From assembly GCA_020631215.1 (NCBI GenBank), contig JAHDHS010000006.1, forward strand, positions 38,592-102,591: a stretch of 64,000 nt of DNA. The letters are read 5' to 3'. The notes beneath the pieces are model-generated. The model had not been told where the DNA came from and did no database searches. It was given only the letters and a program-made list of their open reading frames with translations. The position numbers and the translations under genes were made by a program. The DNA is from Hellea sp. (GTDB lineage: Bacteria > Pseudomonadota > Alphaproteobacteria > Caulobacterales > Maricaulaceae). Shown here piece by piece: positions 11,962 to 22,145 of the stretch; positions within the stretch are counted from its first letter, which is position 1, and each line of letters starts with the position of its first letter.

Positions 11962-12600
11962 ATGACGGGCAATACAAGAGATCAATTTTTATTTAAGGTC
12001 TACGATCAAATGTTCGCAGACATTAATCAACACATTAATGTTGTGTGGCAATCGATAGGTGTTGTCGTTGGCTCACTAGCCTTGCTGTCATTGGCGGAGA
12101 AGAATATAATTCCTATAGATGTATCTTTCTCTTTAATAGTGATTTTGATAGGTTGGATGGCAGCTAATTTGATAGACTCTTCGTATTGGTACAATCGCAA
12201 TTTAGTAATAATTGCAAATATTGAACGTCAATTTCTTGAACAAAAAGATCTGAAAGAAATTCATTATTACTTCGGCGCTCACAGACCGAAAAATAAGATG
12301 ATTACCCATTTAAAAGTTCAAATGTACTTGGGCATGGCGATTGCAGTATTGATTTTATTATACCATTTTTATGAACGTGTTTTCCCTGGTCTTTGCCAAC
12401 CGATAGAGTTTTTCGAACCACTCAGGGCCCTGCCTTACTTAGCAGTTACAGTCTGTATTTTTACATTGTTAAGATTGCAGAAAAAGAAATCGAGCGATTA
12501 TGATGAGTTTATCAACAATTCACCTGGCAAACCAATAGACGCAACAAGCGTAAGTTACGGACCTGGGCATGGATTTCCTAAACCAAGCGAACCTAACTAG
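11962..12600 (+). CDS. Hypothetical membrane protein (about four predicted TM segments)
   Basis: AT-rich ORF; hydrophobic stretches VVWQSIGVVVGSLALLSL, FSLIVILIGWMAANLI, VQMYLGMAIAVLILLYHF, LPYLAVTVCIFTLL. Confidence 0.65.
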   Translation: MTGNTRDQFLFKVYDQMFADINQHINVVWQSIGVVVGSLALLSLAEKNIIPIDVSFSLIVILIGWMAANLIDSSYWYNRNLVIIANIERQFLEQKDLKEIHYYFGAHRPKNKMITHLKVQMYLGMAIAVLILLYHFYERVFPGLCQPIEFFEPLRALPYLAVTVCIFTLLRLQKKKSSDYDEFINNSPGKPIDATSVSYGPGHGFPKPSEPN

Positions 12601-12641
12601 CATGGGTTTAAAAACTATACCTATTAAAGGCGCCATATAAG

Positions 12642-13286
12642 TTGCCTCTAAAAATGTATATTTGTCACAGTAAAAAAGCTGTAAATATTGGCTTGGAGTT
12701 TGGTTGGTGCCCTGGTGCTAGGTATACAAATTTAAGGGACGTTAAACACTTAGGATCACCGCAGTTTCTAGATATCGATTGGAAAAATTACTCATTCGAC
12801 AAACATTTATCTGTAGCTAAAGAGCACCGTCCTGAACTAACCATAGCCAGAGATGTTGAGTGTATGACCTCCCTTCATGAGGTTTTAAAAGAGGCGGATC
12901 AACTACTAGAGTATTGTGATCAGGTTGCAATCGTTCCAAAAGACCCGAATCTCGCTTCGCAAATCAAAACGCAAATTCCTAAACGTTTCATTTTAGCATT
13001 TAGTGTGCCTACAAAATACGGCGGTACAAAAATTCCAACTAAGTACTTTGACCGACCTGTTCACTTACTAGGCGGTAGACCTGATGTTCAAAGGAGGCTA
13101 GCTGATGAAATGAAAGTCGCCTCCTTAGACTGCAACCGATTTACTTTTGATGCAAAATTTGGAGATTTTTTTGATGGAAAGAAATTCGTACCTCACCCGG
13201 AGGGTGGATACGAAAAATGTTTGCGTGCATCATATCAAAATATAAATCAAATTTGGGAAAATTACGATCTTAGAGACTACTTATAA
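12642..13286 (+). CDS. Hypothetical protein, DUF6610-like / possible tRNA-guanine-transglycosylase-like fold
   Basis: AT-rich ORF; VECMTSLHEVLKEADQLLEYCDQVAIVPKDP...FILAFSVPTKYGG...PVHLLGGRPDVQRRLADEMKVASLDCNRFTFDAKFGDFF; family assignment tentative. Confidence 0.5.
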   Translation: MPLKMYICHSKKAVNIGLEFGWCPGARYTNLRDVKHLGSPQFLDIDWKNYSFDKHLSVAKEHRPELTIARDVECMTSLHEVLKEADQLLEYCDQVAIVPKDPNLASQIKTQIPKRFILAFSVPTKYGGTKIPTKYFDRPVHLLGGRPDVQRRLADEMKVASLDCNRFTFDAKFGDFFDGKKFVPHPEGGYEKCLRASYQNINQIWENYDLRDYL

Positions 13287-13344
13287 CGGGCTTTTTTTAA
13301 CCAAAATATGACAAGCATAACGACCGCTCTGCCCTCTAATAAGC

Positions 13345-13839
13345 CTATCCGAAGGTCGCCCGCAGCATCTTTAACGCATCCAGCACCGCATGATCCCGAA
13401 CTCTGTTTCGTCCGATATCGCCATAGTTGAATAATTTGGCGGTGGTTTTGTCTTTCGCGGCGAGGCCGATCCAGACGGTTCCGACGGCTTTGTCTGGGCC
13501 GCCGCCGCCGGGGCCGGCGATGCCGGTCACGGAAAGGGCGATGTCGACATTCAGGGCATCTTTTGCGCCCTTGGCCATTTCAGTTGCGGTGGCTTCGCTG
13601 ACTGCGCCATGGGCTTTGAGTGTGTCTTTTTGGACACGCAGCAGATCTATTTTGACGTCATTATCATAGGCGGTGATCCCGCCTTTGAAGACAGCTGAGC
13701 TGCCTGAAATCGCGGTGATCGCCCCGCCGATCAGTCCGCCGGTGCAGCTCTCCGCTGTGGCGAAGGTCAAGTTTTTCTCCGCCGCCAATTCGATGATGAT
13801 TTTCGCCTCTGCGAATATGTCTTTCAATAAAGGATTCAT
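13345..13839 (-). CDS. pncC: CinA C-terminal domain / nicotinamide-nucleotide amidohydrolase
   Basis: LTFATAESCTGGLIGGAITAISGSSAVFKGGITAYDNDVK, SVTGIAGPGGG. Confidence 0.95.
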   Translation of the reverse strand: MNPLLKDIFAEAKIIIELAAEKNLTFATAESCTGGLIGGAITAISGSSAVFKGGITAYDNDVKIDLLRVQKDTLKAHGAVSEATATEMAKGAKDALNVDIALSVTGIAGPGGGGPDKAVGTVWIGLAAKDKTTAKLFNYGDIGRNRVRDHAVLDALKMLRATFG

Positions 13840-14987
13840 GAGGCACCCTCCACGGGGAGCTGTATCGTCACGGTCGCCTGTGCGGCAAGGCCTTCCCCCC
13901 GTCCTGTGAAGCCGAGCTTTTCTGTGGTCGTCGCTTTGACCGAAACGCGGGTCAGGGGGAGCTCCAGGAGCTCTGCGATGCGAGCCCGCATGGCCTCCCG
14001 GTGCGGTTTGATTTTGGGTTTTTCACATATGAGGGTAATATCAACATGCTGCAATTTACCCTTGCGTTTGTTAACCATAAATCGACTGAAATCGACGAAT
14101 TTTGACGAATTTTGGCCTTTCCACTTCGGATCGCTGGGCGGGAAGTGATCGCCAATGTCTCCGGCGGCTAAAGCGCCCAAAATGGCGTCTGTCAGGGCGT
14201 GTAATCCCGCATCGGCATCGGAATGGCCTTTCAGCGTGTAGCCGCATTTTATGGGGACTCCACAGAGCCAGAGCGTATCGCCTTCGGTGAATTGGTGGAC
14301 GTCAAAGCCGGACCCGGTTGCGATATATGTCTGTTTTTGCAGCATGTTTTCGGCTTTGGCAAAATCTTCGGGGTAAGTCACCTTGAAATTACGGGCCTGT
14401 CCGGGTGTGAATTGGATGGTCATGCCTGCGGCTTTGGCCACAGCGATATCGTCGGCATAATCCGCCTTTTTCAGCGAGTCATAGGCCTGTTTGATCTTGG
14501 CGTAGTGAAAGGCCTGCGGCGTTTGAACCCGCAAAAGCGTATCCCGGTCGACACTTTCGCCGCTTTTGGTTTTCAAGGCATCCGCTATCGGCAGGGCAGG
14601 CGCAGAAGACTCGTGTGTTTTCAAGGCGTTAGCCAGGGGGCGGAGCAAGCCTGCATTGACAAAGGGGCGCGCGGCATCATGGATATAGACATGGTCGATA
14701 GATTGACGGCTGATAGCTTTAAGGCCTTCATGCACAGATTTTGTGCGGGCATCGCCTCCATTTGTGACGGTAGCGTCTATCTTTAACTCATCCAGAGTAT
14801 CGCGGATGTAAGGGTCATTTTTCGCAGTCACCACGACGATTTCGTCAAAATTCATCGCATTTACAAGGTTTTCGAGCGTATGCGCGATGAGGGGGCGGCC
14901 CGCAATCTGTTGATATTGCTTGGGCCTATCTCCGCCTGCGCGCTGCCCTGATCCGGCAGCGACCAAAATAAGTGCAGATGTCGGCAT
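13836..14987 (-). CDS. ispDF: Bifunctional IspD/IspF
   Basis: N-terminal IspD (LVAAGSGQRAGGDRPKQYQQIAGRPLI) fused to IspF (GSGFDVHQF...GHSDADAGLHALTDAILGALAAGDIGDHFPP). Confidence 0.97.
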   Translation of the reverse strand: MPTSALILVAAGSGQRAGGDRPKQYQQIAGRPLIAHTLENLVNAMNFDEIVVVTAKNDPYIRDTLDELKIDATVTNGGDARTKSVHEGLKAISRQSIDHVYIHDAARPFVNAGLLRPLANALKTHESSAPALPIADALKTKSGESVDRDTLLRVQTPQAFHYAKIKQAYDSLKKADYADDIAVAKAAGMTIQFTPGQARNFKVTYPEDFAKAENMLQKQTYIATGSGFDVHQFTEGDTLWLCGVPIKCGYTLKGHSDADAGLHALTDAILGALAAGDIGDHFPPSDPKWKGQNSSKFVDFSRFMVNKRKGKLQHVDITLICEKPKIKPHREAMRARIAELLELPLTRVSVKATTTEKLGFTGRGEGLAAQATVTIQLPVEGAS

Positions 14988-15049
14988 AAAGTCGCTAATC
15001 CCATGATGAAATATTGTGCAAACGCAAAATCTCGATTACAGGGACATAC

Positions 15050-16048
15050 ATGGCAAACCCGCTACATATCGGCAAGCTCGAATTACGCAGCCGCGTTTTG
15101 GTCGCGCCCATGTCGGGTGTGACGGACCTGCCGTTTCGGAAAATTCTTCAACGATTTCAACCGGGTATGGTCGTGTCAGAGATGGTCGCGGGGGAGCGTT
15201 TGGTCAAAGGCGACCCGGAAAATATCGCCCGCGCCGCCGGCGGGGCCGAGCTAAATCCCTTTGTAATTCAATTGGTTGGCCGCGATCCCCACTGGATGGC
15301 CGAAGGCGCCAAAGCTGTCGAGGAAGCAGGCGCCGAAATTGTGGATATCAACTTTGGGTGCCCCTCCCGAAAAGTGACGACAGGCATGTCCGGATCCGCC
15401 CTTATGCGAGAACCAGAACTGGCTCTGTCTATTGTCCAAGCTGTTGTAAAGGCTGTGAAAGTTCCGGTGACCGTAAAGATGCGTCTGGGCTGGGATCACA
15501 ACAGTCTCAACGCGGTCGATATTGCCCGCGCGAGTGAGGATTTGGGCGCGGAAATGATCACGGTGCATGGCCGCACGCGCTGTCAATTCTATAAAGGGCA
15601 GGCCGATTGGGCGGCTGTCGCTCCCGTCAAAGAGGCGGTCTCTGTGCCTGTTTTTGTCAATGGCGATATTTTATCGGGCGAGGATGCGATAGCTGCCTTG
15701 AGGGAATCCGGCTGTGACGGGGTGATGGTTGGGCGCGGATTAATCGGCGCGCCCTGGAAACTGGCCGAGATTCAAGCCGCGGTGGATGGAGGCAAGTCGC
15801 TGAAATCCTTGACGTTTTCAGAGAAGGGTCAGCTCGCCATTACGCATTACCGGGATATGCTCGCCTTTTATGGTGAGGGTAAAGGTCTGCGCATGGCGCG
15901 GAAACATTTGGCGGGTTATGTGGATATGTTGGCGCCCGACAATTTGGAAAGCGTGCGGTCGCGGCTCTGCCGGTCGCTCAATCCGGATGATGTGATTGCG
16001 CAATTATCGGATTTATTTGGCGTCACCGATGAAGTGGTCGCGGCATGA
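15050..16048 (+). CDS. dusB: tRNA-dihydrouridine synthase
   Basis: [44 protein letters not shown]. Confidence 0.96.
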   Translation: MANPLHIGKLELRSRVLVAPMSGVTDLPFRKILQRFQPGMVVSEMVAGERLVKGDPENIARAAGGAELNPFVIQLVGRDPHWMAEGAKAVEEAGAEIVDINFGCPSRKVTTGMSGSALMREPELALSIVQAVVKAVKVPVTVKMRLGWDHNSLNAVDIARASEDLGAEMITVHGRTRCQFYKGQADWAAVAPVKEAVSVPVFVNGDILSGEDAIAALRESGCDGVMVGRGLIGAPWKLAEIQAAVDGGKSLKSLTFSEKGQLAITHYRDMLAFYGEGKGLRMARKHLAGYVDMLAPDNLESVRSRLCRSLNPDDVIAQLSDLFGVTDEVVAA

Positions 16049-17082
16049 CAGAGCTTCATCCACATCCTTTGGCCGAAGACTCGCCTTTTCCACTTTTATT
16101 AATTTCGCCGGATGAGGAAACAATCCTTTGGGTTAATCAGGCCGCGCAAGAATGGCTGGGTAAATCCAAGCGGCATTTGATCGGCTTAAACCCTTGGAAA
16201 TTCATCAAAATTGAAGAGGGCGCACAGGGAATAATCGGGAAATGCCGGAAGGGGCGATCGCCTCTGACGATCCGTGATGCGAGGATTATGCATCAGGGCG
16301 AGACGCAGCTTTACCACATCACGGCTTACCCGACCGAGGCCGGGATTGGGCTGAACCTGGCTCGCAGTGGCCGCCAACCGCAGGCCGGCCGGCTGGGCGG
16401 CGAGCTTGTTTCCGGCATGGGCCGTATGATCGCGCATGAGCTGAAAAATCCATTGGCGGGGATCAAGGGCGCAGCGCAATTATTACGCGATGATATCGAC
16501 ACCGCCGAAGGTCTTGATTTGCTTGATTTAATTAGTTCAGAGATTGACCGTATACGGCGTTTGGCGGACCGAATGGAAACGCTGGGCGATCAAGATCCGG
16601 ACAATACGGAACAGGTCAATATCCACGAATTGCTCCGTCAAGCCCGCCGCGTTATTCAATCTGCTAATCCGGATTTGATCTTCACGGAACGCTATGACCC
16701 TTCGCTGCCGATGACCACGGGGGATGCGGATACATTGATGCAGGCGCTTTTAAATTTGATCAAGAATGCCTCCGAAGCCATTGAAAACAATACTGATAAT
16801 GGCGAGATCACCTTGGAGACGCGGTTTCGCGCAGGGGTACGAAATGGCAGACGTGAAGGGCCAAGGCACCTGCCGATTGAAATCCGGATCATCGATAATG
16901 GCCCGGGCGTTCCACCGGAATTAATTCACGAACTCTTCCAGCCTTTCGTGACGACCAAGGCTGATGGTCAGGGCTTGGGGCTTGCGCTTGTCTCCAAAGT
17001 GGCGCGCGCGCATGGCGGTTTGGTCGAAGTCAATTCCGCGCCGGGGCATACTGAATTTTCTCTTTTATTGCCAACAAGTTGA
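16045..17082 (+). CDS. ntrB: Nitrogen regulation sensor histidine kinase NtrB
   Basis: PAS-like N-terminus, [21 protein letters not shown]-box, DNGPGVP and GQGLGLALV boxes. Confidence 0.94.
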   Translation: MTELHPHPLAEDSPFPLLLISPDEETILWVNQAAQEWLGKSKRHLIGLNPWKFIKIEEGAQGIIGKCRKGRSPLTIRDARIMHQGETQLYHITAYPTEAGIGLNLARSGRQPQAGRLGGELVSGMGRMIAHELKNPLAGIKGAAQLLRDDIDTAEGLDLLDLISSEIDRIRRLADRMETLGDQDPDNTEQVNIHELLRQARRVIQSANPDLIFTERYDPSLPMTTGDADTLMQALLNLIKNASEAIENNTDNGEITLETRFRAGVRNGRREGPRHLPIEIRIIDNGPGVPPELIHELFQPFVTTKADGQGLGLALVSKVARAHGGLVEVNSAPGHTEFSLLLPTS

Positions 17083-17092
17083 AAGGCCTGAC

Positions 17093-18403
17093 ATGAAATA
17101 TGAAGTCTTACTCGCTGATGACGATGACAGTGTACGGCTGGTTCTGTCCAAGGCGCTCAGCCGCGCCGGACATAGCGTCAAAGCCACAGACAATGCCGAT
17201 ACTTTGCTGAAATGGGCGGAGGCAGGGCAGGGCGATATCGTCCTCACGGATGTTATGATGGGCGGCACCGAAGTTTTTGACAGCCTGCCGCGCCTGTCTG
17301 AAATGCGCCCGAAAATGCCGATCATCGTGATCAGCGGTAATAATACCGTCAACACAGCCCTGAAAGCCGGGCAGAACCGCGTATTTGAATATGTGCCAAA
17401 GCCATTTGATCTGGATGATGTTACCAACGCCGTCTCCCGCGCTGGTCTGTCTGTCAAGCCGAGCCGTGCCAAGAGCGGCGCTGCCAGTAAAAAACTGCCT
17501 ATGATTGGCCGCAGCGCGGTCATGCAGCCTGTTTTTCGCGCTGTTTCCCGTTTTGCCGCCGGTAACCTTCCCGTGCTGATACATGGCGCTGTGGGAACCG
17601 GTAAAGATTTGGTGGCGCGTCTGCTTCATGATGGCGGTCCGCGCGGCGCGAGACCTTTTTTGCGTTTGGCGGATTTTGAAAACACGTCTCTTACTCTGCA
17701 GAAAGTCAATGGCGGCGATATTTACATCGATGAGATTGCGGAGCTGTCATTACATCAGCAAGAAAGGCTTTTAGCTTTGATGACAGAGGCAGAATTGATC
17801 CCGGCCAATGACCGTCCCCGTATTTTATCAGCTACACGCAAAGACCTGCGCAGCCTCGCAGAAGATGGGCATTTTCGGGATGATCTGCTTTTTCGGATCA
17901 ATGTCGCTGAAATTCGTATCCCGCCCCTATCGGAGCGGGACAAGGACACATATGAATTGGCAGAGGCCTTTTTGCAGCAAGCCTCCCCAAGTGAAGCGCG
18001 CCGCTTCGAAACCGAAGCTCTCGATGTGCTTCACCGTCACGACTGGCAAGGGAATGTCAGAGAGCTTGAAAATATGGTTCGGCGCTTATCAGTCTTATAT
18101 TCCGACGATGTCATCACGGCAGATATGGTGCTGCAAGAATTTTCTAAAGATATCAGACCGCAAGACAGCTCGAGTGAGGCCATGAGCCAGTTGGACAGGC
18201 AATTGGAAATAGCGTGCAGGGGACTACTAAACTCAACGGACTTGGAAGACGTTCCACACCAAATAGCGATCAATTGGGTCGAAAAACCACTAATTATCGA
18301 GGCTTTACGACTGACGGGCGGGAACAGGGCAAAGGCAGCTGACAAGCTCGGGATTCACAGAAATACACTTCGAACCAAGTTAAACGCGCTAGATATCGAA
18401 TGA
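17093..18403 (+). CDS. ntrC: Nitrogen response regulator NtrC (GAFTGA-less AAA+ domain)
   Basis: Receiver (LLADDDDSVRLVLSKALSRAG), AAA+ Walker A GAVGTGKD, Walker B GGDIYIDEIAEL, Fis-type HTH (LTGGNRAKAADKLGIHRNTLRTKL); ATG at 17093 rather than the ORF-track start. Confidence 0.93.
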   Translation: MKYEVLLADDDDSVRLVLSKALSRAGHSVKATDNADTLLKWAEAGQGDIVLTDVMMGGTEVFDSLPRLSEMRPKMPIIVISGNNTVNTALKAGQNRVFEYVPKPFDLDDVTNAVSRAGLSVKPSRAKSGAASKKLPMIGRSAVMQPVFRAVSRFAAGNLPVLIHGAVGTGKDLVARLLHDGGPRGARPFLRLADFENTSLTLQKVNGGDIYIDEIAELSLHQQERLLALMTEAELIPANDRPRILSATRKDLRSLAEDGHFRDDLLFRINVAEIRIPPLSERDKDTYELAEAFLQQASPSEARRFETEALDVLHRHDWQGNVRELENMVRRLSVLYSDDVITADMVLQEFSKDIRPQDSSSEAMSQLDRQLEIACRGLLNSTDLEDVPHQIAINWVEKPLIIEALRLTGGNRAKAADKLGIHRNTLRTKLNALDIE

Positions 18404-18485
18404 CATAGAATGAGTTGATTTATTGCAACACTGCGATATGAACGCAACAGTTGGCGGGCATTTGCGCATATAGCAATGGAGTCAT

Positions 18486-20753
18486 ATGAATTCGCAAGCG
18501 GAATTCTTAACTGAAAATTTGAAACCGGTACAAGCAAGTTTGCCGGCCTTTTCGCGTATTCGAAGAGCCCCGGAAATTATTCAGTCTGCCTTGTTCGGCA
18601 TGTTATTCGGCGCGGCTATCATCATTACCGTTATCGGCGTTTTTATGTCATTCTCTCAAGACACAGAACAAGTCGAGCGGGCTTATAATATTTTGCAGTT
18701 CAACCTGATCCTGATTTTGGCTTTGGCGGCCTATTTGGCATACCGGGTTTGGCGGGTTTTATTCAAGCAAAGAACAGAACAGTCCGCGCCTGTTCTGCAC
18801 AGGCGTTTTGTCTTGATTTTCAGTTTGGCGGCTCTGGTCCCCGCTTTGATTGTCGGGGCTTTCACGACAGCTCTAATCAGTCAAAATATCTCGGGCATAT
18901 TTGGTGATAATGTCCGGTCCAATATGGAGCAGGCTCAAGCTATTCTCGATGACTATGTCAATGAAGAGTTAGAAGAACTGGGCGAGGATATGACAGCGGT
19001 TAAGCGCGTATTGTCCCAAAGCCAAACCAGCATGAAGTCAAGGATCTCCTATACGGCTGATTTGCAGGTTCTATCACGGCTTAGGGAGGTCGATGCAATA
19101 TATGTTCTAGGCCCGGAAGGGTTTATTTTATCGAGGGTCGAGACGCCGGCGACACCTGATTTTCAATTGCCAAACCCAGCTGTGTTTTCGGGTTTGCAGC
19201 CCAATGACGTGGCGTTTCAAAAACGGACGGACAGCAATTACCTCATCGCTGTCACGCCGCTGGATAAAGAGGCTCAAACCTATCTTTACTTGGGCCGGAT
19301 ATTAAGATCCAAAAGCCAGGTTCTATCGAGTATTTCCGGCATCAAAGATGCCACTGATGTAATCGCGAAATTCAATGAAGAGCAGGCCCGTATGAATAAA
19401 ATCTTTGGCCTGACCTTTGTAGAGACAGCGGGTCTTATTCTAATGGCTTCGATCTGGGTTGGTTTGATTTTGGCAAACCGAATAATTAACCCACTCTCAG
19501 GGCTTATTCATGCGGCGGAACGCGTCAGGGCTGGCGATATGAATGCCCGTGTGAATGTGCAGGAACAATGGGGAGAGGTCTCGGATTTGGGCAGCGCCTT
19601 TAACCGTATGACTCAACAGCTAAACTCCCAGCGTGAGGCCTTGGTGCGCGAGCATGATTTATCCGAGCAACGACGACAATTTTCCGAAGCGGTTTTGTCT
19701 GGCGTCAGGGCTGGAGTTATTGGTCTGGATCAAAATGGCAAGATCACCCTAATGAACGAGTCGGCTCGTAACTTATTGGGGCTGCATGGGCAGGCTTATT
19801 TAGGACAACCTATCTCAGAGGCATTGGCGGAATTCGCGCCCGCTTTCACCCAGGCACGGGAGAATATTACAGGCGCGGCTGAAGATCAGGTTACGATGGA
19901 AATCGGGGAGGGCATGAAGAATTTCGACCTTCGAGTTTCAGCTTATGAAGGCGCGCGCAAAGACACGGGGTGGGTGCTGACTTTTGATGACATGACACGT
20001 CTTGTCGCGGCTCAGCGGCACTCCGCTTGGCGCGAAGTCGCCCGCCGTATTGCCCATGAAATTAAAAACCCGCTGACACCTATCCAATTATCTGCCGAAC
20101 GCCTCGCCAGAAAATATCAAAATGAGATCAAATCTGATCCTAAGACTTTTGAAAATTGTACGCAGACCATAATTCGGCAGGTGGGAAGCTTAGAACAAAT
20201 GGTCAATGAATTTTCTGCCTTTGCCCGTATGCCATCACCTGAATTTGAACCGCTCGATATTCATACATTGATTGATAATGTGTTGTTTGAAGAGGGCGTC
20301 TCATTTCCTGATATTCAATTTAAGCTGACAGGCGAATTGCCGGAGAACTATGAGGCACGCGGTGACACCCGCTTGCTGACGCAGGCTTTGACGAATATCT
20401 ATAAAAATGCAGGCGAAGCTGTGTTGCGGTTTCAGGATCAAAGCGGTGAAGACTTACCTCACGGGATCATTGAAACAGATCTACAAGGTGACAGCGAAAG
20501 TATTAGTATAACCATAAGTGATAATGGTTCGGGGTGGCCGCTTGCCGATCTAGACCGGCTGTTGGAGCCATATGTCACGACGCGGGAGAGCGGGACAGGT
20601 CTTGGCCTGGCGATTGTAAAGCGCATTGCCGAAGATCACGGCGGATCGCTTGAACTCCTGAGTCGTCCAGACGGAGAGCGCGGCGCTTCAGTGCGTTTGT
20701 CCATACCGGCAATTCTGAATATTAAGGCTGAGCCAGCAAAGGAGACGTCATGA
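18486..20753 (+). CDS. ntrY: Sensor histidine kinase NtrY
   Basis: Multi-TM N-terminus, HAMP, PAS, RIAHEIKNPLTPIQLSAERLARKY H-box, GTGLGLAIVKRIAEDHGG. Confidence 0.95.
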   Translation: MNSQAEFLTENLKPVQASLPAFSRIRRAPEIIQSALFGMLFGAAIIITVIGVFMSFSQDTEQVERAYNILQFNLILILALAAYLAYRVWRVLFKQRTEQSAPVLHRRFVLIFSLAALVPALIVGAFTTALISQNISGIFGDNVRSNMEQAQAILDDYVNEELEELGEDMTAVKRVLSQSQTSMKSRISYTADLQVLSRLREVDAIYVLGPEGFILSRVETPATPDFQLPNPAVFSGLQPNDVAFQKRTDSNYLIAVTPLDKEAQTYLYLGRILRSKSQVLSSISGIKDATDVIAKFNEEQARMNKIFGLTFVETAGLILMASIWVGLILANRIINPLSGLIHAAERVRAGDMNARVNVQEQWGEVSDLGSAFNRMTQQLNSQREALVREHDLSEQRRQFSEAVLSGVRAGVIGLDQNGKITLMNESARNLLGLHGQAYLGQPISEALAEFAPAFTQARENITGAAEDQVTMEIGEGMKNFDLRVSAYEGARKDTGWVLTFDDMTRLVAAQRHSAWREVARRIAHEIKNPLTPIQLSAERLARKYQNEIKSDPKTFENCTQTIIRQVGSLEQMVNEFSAFARMPSPEFEPLDIHTLIDNVLFEEGVSFPDIQFKLTGELPENYEARGDTRLLTQALTNIYKNAGEAVLRFQDQSGEDLPHGIIETDLQGDSESISITISDNGSGWPLADLDRLLEPYVTTRESGTGLGLAIVKRIAEDHGGSLELLSRPDGERGASVRLSIPAILNIKAEPAKETS

Positions 20754-22123
20754 CGTCTGATGTATTGATTGTCGAAGACGAAGACGACATTCGTTCTATG
20801 ATTTCAGGTATTCTGGAAGATGAAGGTTACGATGTCCGCGAGGCGGCAACGTCAGAACAAGCCCTAGACGCTATTCGGGCCCGGAAGCCTAATCTGGTCG
20901 TATTAGATGTCTGGTTGAAGGGGAGTTCCATGGACGGGATTGAACTGCTGGACCGATTGAAGGAGCAGCATCAGAACCTGCCTGTCATTATCATTAGCGG
21001 CCACGGAACAGTAGAGACGGCTGTGTCGGCCATCCGCAAGGGGGCTTATGATTACATCGTCAAACCGTTTAAAGCCGATAAATTGATCGTGACGGCCACA
21101 AGGGCTTTGGAAAATGCCCGGCTGCGTCAGGAGAATGAAGAGCTGAAAGGTATGACAAAGACAGTCAATCAGCTTATCGGCAGTTCCCCGATTGTTACAC
21201 AACTGAGAGCCAAAATAGGCAAAATCGCGATGACGAATTCCCGTGTGTTAATTACAGGGGCCTCGGGAACGGGCAAAGAATTACTGGCGCGTTTGCTTCA
21301 TGAGCATTCCAGCCGGGCGATAGGGCCTTTTAAAGCAGTAAATGCCGCTTCTATGGTGCCTGAACGGGTTGAAGAAGAACTCTTCGGTGTCGAAGGGGGG
21401 GATGATTTCGACGTTAAGACCGGTATTTTGGAACGCGCCCATAACGGCACGCTTTATCTGGATGAAGTTGCGGACATGCCGATGGAGACGCAAGGCAAGT
21501 TACTGCGACTTTTGGTCGAACAGCGTTTCCAGCGCATAGGCGGCCGCGACGATGTTCAGGTCGATGTACGCGTGATAACGTCGTCTTCCCGTGATTTAAA
21601 CGAAGAGGTGGCTTTGGGGAAATTCCGTGAGGACCTCTACCACCGATTAAATGTTATGCCGCTTGTTGCCCCGCCGCTGTCAGAACGCCGCGAGGATATT
21701 CCGGAGTTGGTCAATCATTTTATTGAACAATTGGCGGCAACGTCAGGTTTGCCAGCGCGTGAAATCGGGGATGATGCGATGGCAGCATTACAGGCCCATG
21801 ACTGGCCCGGGAATGTCAGGCAGCTTCGCAACAATGTTGAAAGGCTGCTGATTCTGGCTACGGGTGAACCCAGCCAGCCGATCACGCTGGAGACTTTACC
21901 GGCGGAAGTTTCTGTTGTGCGCAGCGGTGCAGCTAGCAATGAGAATGAACGTATGATTGCCATGCCATTGCGCGATGCGAGGGAACATTTCGAACGGGAA
22001 TATTTGCAGGCGCAGATTGACCGTTTTGGCGGCAATATTTCACGCACAGCCAGCTTTGTTGGAATGGAGCGTTCGGCCTTGCATCGCAAACTGAAAGCGC
22101 TAGGGTTGGGCGGCAAGGACTAA
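20750..22123 (+). CDS. ntrX: Response regulator NtrX
   Basis: LIVEDEDDIRSMISGILEDEGY receiver, AAA+ GASGTGKELLARLLHEHS, Fis HTH (FGGNISRTASFVGMERSALHRKLKALG). Confidence 0.95.
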   Translation: MTSDVLIVEDEDDIRSMISGILEDEGYDVREAATSEQALDAIRARKPNLVVLDVWLKGSSMDGIELLDRLKEQHQNLPVIIISGHGTVETAVSAIRKGAYDYIVKPFKADKLIVTATRALENARLRQENEELKGMTKTVNQLIGSSPIVTQLRAKIGKIAMTNSRVLITGASGTGKELLARLLHEHSSRAIGPFKAVNAASMVPERVEEELFGVEGGDDFDVKTGILERAHNGTLYLDEVADMPMETQGKLLRLLVEQRFQRIGGRDDVQVDVRVITSSSRDLNEEVALGKFREDLYHRLNVMPLVAPPLSERREDIPELVNHFIEQLAATSGLPAREIGDDAMAALQAHDWPGNVRQLRNNVERLLILATGEPSQPITLETLPAEVSVVRSGAASNENERMIAMPLRDAREHFEREYLQAQIDRFGGNISRTASFVGMERSALHRKLKALGLGGKD

Positions 22124-22145
22124 TCCGCGCCGGGGAGAACAAGGC

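Noticed and set aside
14223-14786. 187-aa + strand ORF
   Set aside because: Antisense to ispDF, no family features
16964-17092. N-terminal extension of the ntrC ORF overlapping ntrB
   Set aside because: Receiver domain begins at ATG 17093 with no domain content upstream
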